Below, piece by piece: positions 33,858-41,472 of a stretch of 64,000 nt of DNA (position 1 is the stretch's first letter; each line of letters begins with the position of its first letter). A program made the translations under genes and the position numbers. The notes beneath the pieces were generated by a model. It had not been told where the DNA came from, searched no databases, and was given only the letters and a program-made list of their open reading frames with translations. The DNA is from Paraburkholderia sp. Tr-20389 (lineage in GTDB: Bacteria > Pseudomonadota > Gammaproteobacteria > Burkholderiales > Burkholderiaceae): the NCBI RefSeq assembly GCF_017104565.1, contig NZ_JAAGPD010000053.1, forward strand, positions 1-64,000. Reading direction: 5' to 3'.

Positions 33858-35316
33858 GAAACTGGAGTTGCTTTTGATCGCCGTAGAAGAACGCGACCGA
33901 TTCGAGTTGGCGCATGTTCACTTCGAGCATGAACAGCGCCGCTTCGAGGCTGTAGCGCTGTTCCTCGGCCGTGACATGCGGAATGTCGGCGAGGAAGAGA
34001 CGCGACAGGCTCGGATGATTCAGTTCGTCGTTCGTCTCGCCGTGCTTTGCAACGATGTCGCCCGCATGCAGCGCACGCTCGACGAGTGCGGCGATGTGCT
34101 CATGCACGGGACTGTGCTGGTCGCGCAGGCCTTCCGTGACCATGATCGACGTGAAGAACGCAGTGGGCAGACGATGCGCGAGCACCGTGTACGCGTCGAT
34201 ATAAAGCGCGGTGAGCGGCAGCGGCACCGAAGCGCACACGTCGGCTTCGTTCATGCCGAGCGCGACGCACGTCGCGAGTTCGAATGCTTCGTGGCCGTAC
34301 TCTTCCAGGAAGTACTGAAAGAGCCGCGCGCGCAGAGTGCGTTTGAGGCGGCGCGACAGCAGCGGTCCGAGAATTTCGACGAAGCGGTCGGTGACGTGAT
34401 ATTGCTCGATGTACAGGCCTTTCACGAGCGGCGTAATCGCGTCGCTCGCGAGTGCCGCCGATGCATAGACGTTGCTGCCGAGACCGTCGAGCGCCTTGAG
34501 CAGCAGACGCTCGGCGCGCGCGGCGAGCGCGAGGCCGCTGCACGGCTCGCTCAGCGTGTCCGTCGACGCCGACGTGACGCGGCGGCCGACACGCAGCGGC
34601 GCGATCTCGATGAAATGCGCAAACGACAGCAGGTACATCTGCAGATCGGTCGGATCGAGCGAGGCGATGCTGTGGACACCGTCGTGCGATACGTCTTTCG
34701 CGATCGCGGTGTGGGGATGCCAGCGCACATGCGTGAACACTTCGGCCAGCACGCTTTGCCACGCGATCAGCAGTTCCGGCGCGTTGCGGCGTGCATACGC
34801 CAGCTGGAAATACAGCGCCTGCAGCGCGAAATTATTTGCGAGCGGGCCGTGATGGTCGTCCGAAAACGGAAACACTGCCTGCTCGTGGACTTGCGCTTGA
34901 TCCGTCAGCATCGTGTGCACGACGGCGAGCACCTCCTTGTACATCGCAAGACGCTTCGCGACGACACGTGCGAGCCGCTGCCCGACTTCCACGCACAACG
35001 CGAGCGCGCGTTCCGCTTCGGACGTCACGCTGTCGACCCCGCTGTCCGTCTCTTCGATCAGCGAGAGCGCATCCAGTTGCACCGTCAACGCGCGAATCCA
35101 CGCGGGACATTCGCCTTCGTTCAGCCTGATCCAGATGTCGGATGAAGGCCGCATCAGCTGCTCAATGACGTCGGCCACTTCGTCACGCGCGACGCCTTCG
35201 AACGACAGGTCGATCGCATCGTCGCCGATGCCGATCGTCAACACCGCGTCGCCTGACGACACCTCGCACGGCACCAGCGCCGGCCGTCTGTATCGATCGA
35301 TATCCCAGCGTTCCAT
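33820..35316 (-). CDS. Heme-oxygenase-like metalloenzyme with RRE-like N-terminus (third, long)
   Basis: This 498-residue protein is the third of three related enzymes. Residues about 12-90 look like a PqqD-type peptide-recognition domain (strand AVLTIGIGDDAIDLSF, helices DEVADVIEQL and WIRALTVQLDALSLIEE). An extra alpha-helical part spans 95-290. The catalytic part has the heme-oxygenase-like diiron ligand order: E304 in YIEQYH, E339-x-x-H342 in EEYGHE, and H425...D430...H434 in KHGETNDELNH. Such enzymes (PqqC, BesC, UndA, SznF relatives) use O2 for oxidation or C-C cleavage. The ATG at 35316 lies 8 bp after the second enzyme. An in-frame extension to 36213 lies inside that gene. Confidence 0.78.
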   Translation of the reverse strand: MERWDIDRYRRPALVPCEVSSGDAVLTIGIGDDAIDLSFEGVARDEVADVIEQLMRPSSDIWIRLNEGECPAWIRALTVQLDALSLIEETDSGVDSVTSEAERALALCVEVGQRLARVVAKRLAMYKEVLAVVHTMLTDQAQVHEQAVFPFSDDHHGPLANNFALQALYFQLAYARRNAPELLIAWQSVLAEVFTHVRWHPHTAIAKDVSHDGVHSIASLDPTDLQMYLLSFAHFIEIAPLRVGRRVTSASTDTLSEPCSGLALAARAERLLLKALDGLGSNVYASAALASDAITPLVKGLYIEQYHVTDRFVEILGPLLSRRLKRTLRARLFQYFLEEYGHEAFELATCVALGMNEADVCASVPLPLTALYIDAYTVLAHRLPTAFFTSIMVTEGLRDQHSPVHEHIAALVERALHAGDIVAKHGETNDELNHPSLSRLFLADIPHVTAEEQRYSLEAALFMLEVNMRQLESVAFFYGDQKQLQFHGLHEGRRPLEV

Positions 35317-35324
35317 GACCGTTC

Positions 35325-36323
35325 TCAGGCAAAGATGCGCGGTTTGACGACGGGCTGCTTGCCGTAGAAATCGAGAATCTGGTTCTCCTGCAGCACCATG
35401 GTTTCGATCGCGAGCATCACGTGCTTCTTGACCGTCATCTGCTCTTCCGGCGACACGGCTTCGATTTCGGACAGCAGGCTGAGCGAGATGTCTTCGTGAT
35501 CGAACTCGTCGTTGATCGTCGCGTGACGGGCGATCGGGCGCCAGAAGCCCTCCGGGATGCCCGTCCCGCGGCAATAGTTCGCCAGTTCGATATGAAAGCT
35601 CACGCTCGGCTGCTCGAACAGGAACAGCAGCGACTTGAAGCTCAATGGATGCTGGCGCGCATATACGCCCAACGACGCGCACAGCGCGAACGTGGCGGGC
35701 AACGGCACCAGATCGTCGAGGTTGTCGGTGCGAATGGAGACGGCGTGCAACGACTGCCGCAGCATGTCGTCGTGATTCAGTTCCGAGGCGAGAAAGCCTT
35801 GCAGCAACTTCTGCACCTTGACGGGGCCGGCATGCGTAAGCGCGGGTGCGATCAGCCCCGGCGCCTCGCGCACGATATAGAAGTATTCGAGCGCATAGCC
35901 GATCAGCGCGCTCTTCGGCAGCGTGCGGTCGCACAGCCCCTGATAGAGACGCGATTTCGACTTCGCGGCGATCGTCTCCGAAGCGAACTTCCTGAGCCGG
36001 TGATAGAACTCCTCGCCGGACAGACAGCCTTGCGGCTCGGGAAACGCGCTCTCCGTCAGAAGGCCGAGCCTGTCGAATTCCTCGATCAGCCCGTCGATTT
36101 CCTGCGCGAGTTCTGTGTGGCGGCGTTTCAGTTCCGGAATCGACGTGTCGCCGCGCCTGAGCGATTCGACGAACGCCTTGAGCGCGCCCCGCTTGTCGGC
36201 AATCACCGAGCACGATTGCTCGCGATAGTCGACGGTCAGGCCATTGTCTTCTTCCGTCAGCTGGACGCCGGGGCGAAAGCGCGGCGCGGCGAAAAGATCG
36301 GCGGCTGTCGTGACTTGCATCAT
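35325..36323 (-). CDS. Heme-oxygenase-like iron-containing redox enzyme with RRE-like N-terminus (second)
   Basis: This 332-residue protein has residues 16-90 resembling PqqD or the RiPP recognition element: FRPGVQLTEEDNGLTVDY as strands, LKAFVESLRRGD as helix, IPELKRRH, and EIDGLIEEFDRLGLL as the final helix. The C-terminal domain carries ligand candidates E146, E181-x-x-H184 (SELNHDD) and H267...D272...H276 (HATINDEFDH), the pattern of heme-oxygenase-like diiron oxidases. The ATG at 36323 overlaps the stop of the first enzyme as ATGA. A direct PQQ pathway role is unlikely because no pqq genes are present. Substrate: probably the 48-residue peptide, by inference. Confidence 0.8.
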   Translation of the reverse strand: MMQVTTAADLFAAPRFRPGVQLTEEDNGLTVDYREQSCSVIADKRGALKAFVESLRRGDTSIPELKRRHTELAQEIDGLIEEFDRLGLLTESAFPEPQGCLSGEEFYHRLRKFASETIAAKSKSRLYQGLCDRTLPKSALIGYALEYFYIVREAPGLIAPALTHAGPVKVQKLLQGFLASELNHDDMLRQSLHAVSIRTDNLDDLVPLPATFALCASLGVYARQHPLSFKSLLFLFEQPSVSFHIELANYCRGTGIPEGFWRPIARHATINDEFDHEDISLSLLSEIEAVSPEEQMTVKKHVMLAIETMVLQENQILDFYGKQPVVKPRIFA

Positions 36324-37306
36324 GCGTCTCCGCTGACGTCGAGCTGACGCAACAGCGTCGGCGACGTCGAATAGTGTTCCCAGATACCCGTGTAGAACTG
36401 GTCGTACAGTTCGATGAACAGATGCGTCTGCGCGCGCAGACGGCGCACGTCCGAATCCGGGATGGCGGGAATCCGCGAAAAGATCTTGCGCGTGAGGCTG
36501 CCGTGCCCGCCGTTCAGGTTGATGTCGGAATGGGCCTTCACGGGCTTGAGCAGCGCGGGATCGACGCCGATCCGATAGGCGGCATCGAGAAAAGAGTCCT
36601 GCTTGATGTCCTTGCCTTCGAGTATGCCGAGCGTCGAAAAGAAGAACAGCGGATCGCTATGCGCCCAGAACGCGAGCGCGTTGCACAGCGCCATGGTCTG
36701 CGGCAGCGGCACGGTGCGCGCGAGATCTTCGCGCGTCACGCCCAGCGTGTTCAGCGCCTTGAGCAGCAGTTCGTCGTGACCGTACTCTTCCGCGTAGAAC
36801 TCGTTCATCGCGAGCCGCACGCCCGTATTGGCGACGTACGACAGAACCGGCGCGTCGAAGTAGCTTTCGCGGAACAGGAAATGGTAGTTCTCCACGATCA
36901 TCCCGTGGATCACATTGAGCGGAATGTCTTCGCGCGTGCTCGCGGACGCGCACTTCTCCCAGAACACGTTCGTATAGAGCGTGCGGTACAGCAGTTCGTT
37001 GGCGAGATCTTCGAGTTCGAGCAGCACGTCGAGGCCGCTGCGCGCCAGCGCGGGCTTGACCGCGCGCACCAGTTGCAGCTCCTTCAGACGGTCGAACAGT
37101 TTCTGTTCGTACGGCGAGTAGCGGGCCAGCACTTCTTCGGCCTTGACGCCCGAGCGCAGCGCGCTGATCAGCGACGCCGCATCTTCACCGTCGACGGACG
37201 CCGGAAATTCGTATTGATGCTCGTCGTCTTCGATGACGAGCGAAGGCGACGTGCTGAGACACTTTCCCGCCAGCACGAACGCCTGTGGTTCAAAAATGTC
37301 GTCCAT
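36320..37306 (-). CDS. Heme-oxygenase-like metalloenzyme with RRE-like N-terminus (first)
   Basis: This 328-residue protein begins with about 85 residues of PqqD-like pattern (LVIEDDEHQYEFP strands, SLISALRSGVKAEEVLARYS, KLFDRLKELQLV). The heme-oxygenase-like part has E139 in VENYHFLF, E174-x-x-H177 in EEYGHDE, and H259, D261 and H268 in AHSDINLNGGH as metal-ligand candidates. The last group is spaced differently from its two paralogues, so activity may differ. The ATG at 37306 has GGAGG nine bases upstream; the GTG directly before it (37309) is an alternative start. It follows the small peptide gene by 49 bp across a hairpin. Confidence 0.78.
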   Translation of the reverse strand: MDDIFEPQAFVLAGKCLSTSPSLVIEDDEHQYEFPASVDGEDAASLISALRSGVKAEEVLARYSPYEQKLFDRLKELQLVRAVKPALARSGLDVLLELEDLANELLYRTLYTNVFWEKCASASTREDIPLNVIHGMIVENYHFLFRESYFDAPVLSYVANTGVRLAMNEFYAEEYGHDELLLKALNTLGVTREDLARTVPLPQTMALCNALAFWAHSDPLFFFSTLGILEGKDIKQDSFLDAAYRIGVDPALLKPVKAHSDINLNGGHGSLTRKIFSRIPAIPDSDVRRLRAQTHLFIELYDQFYTGIWEHYSTSPTLLRQLDVSGDA

Positions 37307-37326
37307 CACGACAGCCTCCGTTCGTG

Positions 37327-37348
37327 GCCGGCACGCGACGGTGCCGGC
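37327..37348 (-). other. Hairpin between the peptide gene and the first enzyme gene
   Basis: GCCGGCAC (37327-37334) and GTGCCGGC (37341-37348) form a perfect 8-bp stem with a 6-base loop. No T-run follows on the minus strand. Such stem-loops after a precursor-peptide gene usually protect its mRNA or reduce read-through, giving excess peptide over enzymes. Confidence 0.65.
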
Positions 37349-37355
37349 TGGTCGA

Positions 37356-37502
37356 TTACAGGTGAACCGGAATGAGCACGGGCCGGGCTTTGCGCGGCTT
37401 GACCACGACCGTGATCTTTTTCTCGTCCTGCCGGTCCGTCTGCGACTGGGCTTGCGATTGCTGTTGGGGCTGCACTTGCTGAACCTGCGTTTGGGTCGTC
37501 AT
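37356..37502 (-). CDS. 48-residue putative RiPP precursor peptide
   Basis: This small gene is preceded by a near-consensus AAGGAG ribosome binding site seven bases before its ATG. The peptide has a Gln/Thr/Ser-rich first half (about residues 3-22), an acidic-basic hinge DRQDEKK (23-29), and a hydrophobic-basic C-terminal part ITVVVKPRKARPVLIPVHL. There is no Cys, Trp or aromatic residue; Lys, Arg, Pro and His are the reactive candidates in the C-terminal part. It is the first gene of an operon with three enzymes bearing PqqD-like peptide-recognition regions, followed by an aminotransferase and an exporter. Being a modified peptide precursor is inference from size, position and context. A scaffold or regulatory peptide is an alternative. 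Confidence 0.65.
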   Translation of the reverse strand: MTTQTQVQQVQPQQQSQAQSQTDRQDEKKITVVVKPRKARPVLIPVHL

Positions 37503-38263
37503 TTCAAATCTCCTTGGGTTAGCGTTCAATCTGCACTGCTTAACAAGCTGTCCACCAATGTGGCCAGTTCTTTCACGCCCGGAGCCAGAAACCCGAAGCC
37601 GTGCGGCGGGCAGCATCGCCGCGCCAATGGCGGCGGACGATGAGCGCAACAGGCTTGAAAATGTAGCCCCGTTCTCCGTCGTGGATCCGGCACCGGTCGC
37701 GGCTTCTCGGTCCGTTCCGGTGCAGTCAGACGCATGTGTTGTTTATCGACCGGTTCATTAACCCGGTTTTCAGCACGTTGCCGCGCTGTGGCCGAACAGG
37801 CGTGCCCGAGTGTCGCACTGACGCCGCAGCCAGACGCACTCGACACGCAAAACGGGCGCTCCCGCCAAGGGGAGCGCGCCTGAAGGTCGATCTGGTCTGG
37901 GCGGTCGGGTCGGATTCTCGTGGTTGGCCGCCGTTCGTTGTTTCTCTCAGGTTCCGTCTGCTGCTGTTCTCTCAGGTTCTGCTGCGCCGTATCTTTTTTG
38001 CACGGCCTCGGAAATTCTCTCGGTACAGTTCCGGTTTTGCACAATCAGTTAAAGTGTTCGCTCGTTTTCACCGCCGTTCGACGAATTCGTCAAATGTTAA
38101 ATAACTTACTGATTTAACACGATTTTCGGTCGAAAATTCATGCAAACAAACTAACTCGTTGGACCTATTGTTCCGGTAAACTGCGATAACTGGAATGAAC
38201 ACTTTCGATCAATTTGCGCGAAGTGTTCGGCGAACTTGCTCGAACACTTTGACCGGGAGGCGA
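37503..38263. promoter_or_regulatory. Divergent control region between peptide operon and MocR regulator
   Basis: No gene is credible in this 760-bp region. It holds four copies of a 9-10-bp motif related to AAAGTGTTCG: 38051-38060 and 38221-38229 on the plus strand, 38197-38207 and 38241-38250 on the minus strand. Two AT-rich palindromes lie between them: TGTTAAAT/ATTTAACA (38095-38102, 38112-38119) and ATTTTCG/CGAAAAT (38122-38128, 38131-38137). A GC hairpin GCGCTCCC/GGGAGCGC (37856-37863, 37869-37876) followed by CCCGTTTTG on the minus strand could be a leader attenuator of the peptide operon. Confidence 0.6.
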
Positions 38264-39670
38264 ATGAAGATCACCCTCGACGTCGCAACGGCCACCCCGC
38301 TGACGGAACAGATCGTCGGTCAGGTCGAAGCGCTGATCCTGTCGCGCGAATTGCGCGTAGGCATGCGCCTGCCGTCCATCCGCAAGTTCGCGGCCGAGCA
38401 CAACATCAGCCGCTTCCCCGTCATCGAGGCCTACGACCGGCTCGCCACACGCGGCCTGCTCCAGCCCAAGCACGGCTCCGGCTATTACGTCGCCGAACAG
38501 TTCGAAAAAGCGCCGCGCGCCACGCGCGGGCTCGACGCGATTCGCGCGACGCCCGAGTCCGATCAGATCCTGCGGCAATTCGAGCGCCCCGACGAGGTGC
38601 TGAACCTGTCGATCGGCTTCATCCCCGAAGCATGGCGCGACGTCGAAGGCATCGCGCAGGCGATTCGCCAGGCCTCGCGCACGGACGCGCGCAGCCTGAT
38701 CGACTACGCGATTCCACAAGGCGACCCGGTGCTGCGGCTGCAGATCGAACAGCGCCTCGCCTTCGTCGGCGTCGCCGCGGAACCGCAAAACATCATGGTC
38801 ACGAACAGCGCGAGCGAGGCGCTCGACCTCGTCGTACGGATGCTGCTCAAGCCCGGCGACACGGTGTTCGTCGAAGATCCCGGGTATTTCAACCTGTTTG
38901 GGCTGCTCAAGCTGCAAGGCATCGAACTGGTCGGCGTGCCGCGCCTGTCGACGGGACCCGATGTCGACGCCGTCGAGGCGCTGCTGAAAGAGCATCGGCC
39001 GAAGCTATTTTTCGTCAACACCGTCTTTCACAACCCGACGGGCACGAACGTCGCGCCGCACGTCGGCTTCCGGCTGCTGCAGCTCGCGCAGGAACACGAC
39101 TTCATGATCGTCGAGGACGACGTGTACGCGGATTTCCAGGCAATCCCGACGCAGCGCCTCGCGTCGCTCGACCGGCTGACGCGAGTCGTGTATATCGGCG
39201 GATTTTCAAAGAGCCTGTCGTCGTCGCTGCGGCTCGGCTACATCGCCGCGGAAGCGGGACTGATCAAGCACTTCGTCGAAGTGAAGGCGCTCACGAGCCT
39301 CGGCGGCACGCGTTTCAGCGAGCGCGTCGTCGCGGCGCTGCTCGAACGCGGCACCTACCGCAAGCATCTGGAGCGGTTGCGGCGGCGCGTGAACGGCGCG
39401 ATTTCGACGGCCGTGGAACTGCTCGCCGAGATCGGCTGGCAGGTGTTCGACGAGCCGTGCGGCGGCACGCTCGTGTGGGCGCGTGTGCCCGGCGTGCCGA
39501 ATTCGGATGTGTTCGTCGCCGAGGCGGCGCGGGCCGGCATCACGGTGCAGCCCGGCAGCTACTACCGGCCGCATGGCGAGCCGACGCCGTGGGTCCGCTT
39601 CAATACCGCGTATCTCGACAACGAGCGCGCGATGGGATTCTTGCGGCGCGCGGCGGCCATGGGCGATTGA
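38264..39670 (+). CDS. MocR-type regulator (GntR HTH fused to aminotransferase domain)
   Basis: This 468-residue protein has an N-terminal GntR winged HTH (about 1-80: PLTEQIVGQVEALILSRELR, LPSIRKFAAEHNISRFPVIEAYDRL) and a fold type I aminotransferase domain with the PLP lysine in IGGFSKSLSSSLRLGY. Other cofactor-site elements are NSASEALDL, NTVFHNPTGTN and VEDDVYADF. MocR proteins are PLP-responsive regulators that typically control an adjacent gene set by binding direct repeats. The ATG at 38264 has GGGAGG just upstream. It is divergent from the peptide-enzyme operon, so that operon, which includes a PLP enzyme, is the likely target. Autoregulation through the repeats next to its start is also likely. 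Confidence 0.88.
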   Translation: MKITLDVATATPLTEQIVGQVEALILSRELRVGMRLPSIRKFAAEHNISRFPVIEAYDRLATRGLLQPKHGSGYYVAEQFEKAPRATRGLDAIRATPESDQILRQFERPDEVLNLSIGFIPEAWRDVEGIAQAIRQASRTDARSLIDYAIPQGDPVLRLQIEQRLAFVGVAAEPQNIMVTNSASEALDLVVRMLLKPGDTVFVEDPGYFNLFGLLKLQGIELVGVPRLSTGPDVDAVEALLKEHRPKLFFVNTVFHNPTGTNVAPHVGFRLLQLAQEHDFMIVEDDVYADFQAIPTQRLASLDRLTRVVYIGGFSKSLSSSLRLGYIAAEAGLIKHFVEVKALTSLGGTRFSERVVAALLERGTYRKHLERLRRRVNGAISTAVELLAEIGWQVFDEPCGGTLVWARVPGVPNSDVFVAEAARAGITVQPGSYYRPHGEPTPWVRFNTAYLDNERAMGFLRRAAAMGD

Positions 39671-39749
39671 AGACTCGCCAGGCTCGCCGTTCTCGCCAGT
39701 CAATGGGCGGCGCACACGCACCGCCCGCCGGTACCGCTCATTCGCGCCT

Positions 39750-40454
39750 TCAGCCGCCCTGCTGTTGCTGAAGCCTTCCGCGCGCTTCGCCGAGGCTCTC
39801 GAAGCGGTCGTCGTCCTCGTTGAACACGGCGATGCGCCCGTGCCCGATGTCGTAGACCCAGCCCTGCACGTCGAGCCGTTTTTGCGCGAGCCTTCCCGCG
39901 ACGGACGGATGCGTGCGCAGGTGCATCAGTTGCAGCCGGATATTTTCTTCGACGAGCGCCTGCACCAGATGCTCGCTGTCGACCTTGCGCGCCTGCACGA
40001 CGCTGCGCGCGGTCTCGGCATTGCGCAGCCACGCGTTGACGGTCGGCATGTCTTCCGCGGTCATCGGCGCCGTGCCGGCGAGGCCGCGCATCGCGCCGCA
40101 GTCGCTGTGGCCGCAGATCACGATCTGCCGCACGTTGAGCGCGAGCACCGCATACTCGACGACAGCCGATACGCCGCCCAGCATCTCGCCGTAAGCCGGG
40201 ACGATATTACCGATATTGCGGCACACGAACAGTTCGCCCGGATGCGTTTGCGTAATCATTTCCGGCGACACGCGCGAATCGGCGCACGTGATAAACAGCG
40301 TGTGCGGCGCCTGTCCCTGGGCGAGACTTTCGAACAAGGCTTGCGTGGCGGGAAACACCTCGTCGCTGAACTGCTCGACGCCGTCCAGCAGATGCAGCAG
40401 GTCCGACTTCGCGGGGTCGCGAAGCCGCCTGGTGTTGAGCATATCGTCCGACAT
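39750..40454 (-). CDS. can: Beta-class carbonic anhydrase
   Basis: This 234-residue zinc enzyme interconverts CO2 and bicarbonate. The zinc ligands are visible as Cys in TCADSRVSPEM and His and Cys in GHSDCGAMRG, with the catalytic Asp-Arg pair in ADSR. VCRNIGNIVPAYG and GGVSAVVEYAV are further beta-class hallmarks. The start is ATG 40454 with GGGGGA upstream; in-frame reading to 40679 has no ribosome binding site. It is convergent with the MocR gene and alone in its transcript. The long C-terminal tail ends in a Gln-rich QQQQGG. A cytoplasmic housekeeping role is most likely. Confidence 0.92.
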   Translation of the reverse strand: MSDDMLNTRRLRDPAKSDLLHLLDGVEQFSDEVFPATQALFESLAQGQAPHTLFITCADSRVSPEMITQTHPGELFVCRNIGNIVPAYGEMLGGVSAVVEYAVLALNVRQIVICGHSDCGAMRGLAGTAPMTAEDMPTVNAWLRNAETARSVVQARKVDSEHLVQALVEENIRLQLMHLRTHPSVAGRLAQKRLDVQGWVYDIGHGRIAVFNEDDDRFESLGEARGRLQQQQGG

Positions 40455-40883
40455 GGAGCTGTCCCCCTTCGCAGCGCTTCTGGATGATGGATGAGGGAGT
40501 GTACGACGGGAATGCGGCAGCGGGCAGGTCACGTTCTCGCCGCAAAAGCTGAACGCGATGAGAGAAGGCCATAAAAGAAGCCCCGGCCGGACGTGATCGG
40601 AGCGGCGCGGGGCTCGACAAAAAGCTCGCCTGTTCTCAAGAGGCAGCCTCACGTTACGCGCGTCAAAAAAACGGAGCAATCGAAAAAAACCCCGGTTGCC
40701 GGGTGCGGCGACCGGGGGAAGCTCTCTCGCGCGCGAAGGGAACCACCGCGCACGACAGTCACTTTACTGATTCGCGGGTCGGGGATTAACCCATCGCGGG
40801 GAAACACTCCTTTCCAGCGCGCACAAGCAAAGCAAACGCAGGGCAAAACACGCGCGTCTTCCGGGCCCGGCCTGCCGAAGGCA
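40455..40883. other. Intergenic region between carbonic anhydrase and Fur-family gene
   Basis: This 430-bp gap is read through from the right by the Fur-family transcript, which ends at the hairpin near 40700. The part 40455-40680 should contain the promoter of the carbonic anhydrase gene. No further gene or repeat was recognised. Confidence 0.4.
40683..40718 (-). terminator. Rho-independent terminator of the Fur-family gene
   Basis: CCCCGGT (40690-40696) pairs with ACCGGGG (40711-40717), extended by inner G-C pairs. On the minus strand it is followed by seven T. It is oriented to end the leftward transcript from the Fur-family gene. Confidence 0.85.
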
Positions 40884-41351
40884 TCACTTCGCACGCGGCC
40901 TCGGCGGATGCGCGCGCGCCGCGCATTCGGCACACACACCCTGCAATGCCAGCGTCTTGCCGACAAAGCGTTTACCGAACTTTTTCGCAATGGCGATACG
41001 CCGCCGGTTGATCGTCGGGTCGGAGAACTCTTCGACCCGGCCGCACACGACGCACACGAGGTGATCGTGCGCCTTGCCCCTGTTCCATTCGTAGAGGCTG
41101 TGATGCTTGCCGAGCGGCACGATCGCGACGAAGCCCGCCTCCACCAGCTGACCGAGCACGCGGTACGTGGTCGACAGATTCATCCGCTCGCCGCCCGCGA
41201 CGATACGCCGGTGAATGTCCTCCGCGCTGAAATGGCCGTGCTCCGCGTGCTGCAGATGGTCGAGCACGGCGGCCTGCGCGGCCGTGCCGAGCAGGCCGGC
41301 GCGCTTGAGCGCATCGAGTGACGAGAGGGGTGACGATGAACGAGGCGGCAT
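40884..41351 (-). CDS. Fur-family metal-responsive repressor
   Basis: This 155-residue protein has the Fur layout: a winged HTH (about 20-90, HFSAEDIHRRI and MNLSTTYRVLGQLVEAGFV) and a dimerisation domain with the histidine-rich site KAHDHLVCVVCGRVEEF and a second CxxC in VCAECAA. The two CxxC pairs indicate a structural zinc site. The extended, basic C-terminus and missing HHHDH motif separate it from housekeeping Fur; it could be a Fur2, PerR or Zur paralogue. A 24-bp palindrome 98 bp upstream is a likely autoregulatory operator. It is followed by a strong terminator, so it is monocistronic. Confidence 0.85.
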   Translation of the reverse strand: MPPRSSSPLSSLDALKRAGLLGTAAQAAVLDHLQHAEHGHFSAEDIHRRIVAGGERMNLSTTYRVLGQLVEAGFVAIVPLGKHHSLYEWNRGKAHDHLVCVVCGRVEEFSDPTINRRRIAIAKKFGKRFVGKTLALQGVCAECAARAHPPRPRAK

Positions 41352-41448
41352 GCGCAGCCGTTTGCGATCGAAGTTCGGGTTCGAATCGGGAGAACCGGCT
41401 TTCAGCCTATGACATCGGCCCGCACATTACCGGAACCTAGTTGATTGC

Positions 41449-41472
41449 GATTCGTATTCGAAAATATGAATC
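41449..41472. promoter_or_regulatory. Palindromic candidate operator for the Fur-family repressor
   Basis: GATTCGTATT (41449-41458) and AATATGAATC (41463-41472) are inverted repeats with one mismatch around CGAA. The site is about 98 bp upstream of the Fur-family start and touches the last codon of hpnL. Its size and AT-rich arms fit Fur/Zur boxes, though it does not match the classic GATAATGATAATCATTATC. Confidence 0.5.

Noticed and set aside
33820-37306. PQQ biosynthesis genes, because of PqqC/PqqD-like domains
   Set aside because: No pqqA-type peptide with the Glu-x-x-x-Tyr motif, and no pqqB or pqqE gene nearby; the peptide has neither Tyr nor the spacing.
37526-38044. 172-codon minus-strand open frame upstream of the peptide gene
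   Set aside because: It runs through the GC hairpin at 37856-37876, has no ribosome binding site, and its Arg/Pro/Thr-rich product resembles nothing.
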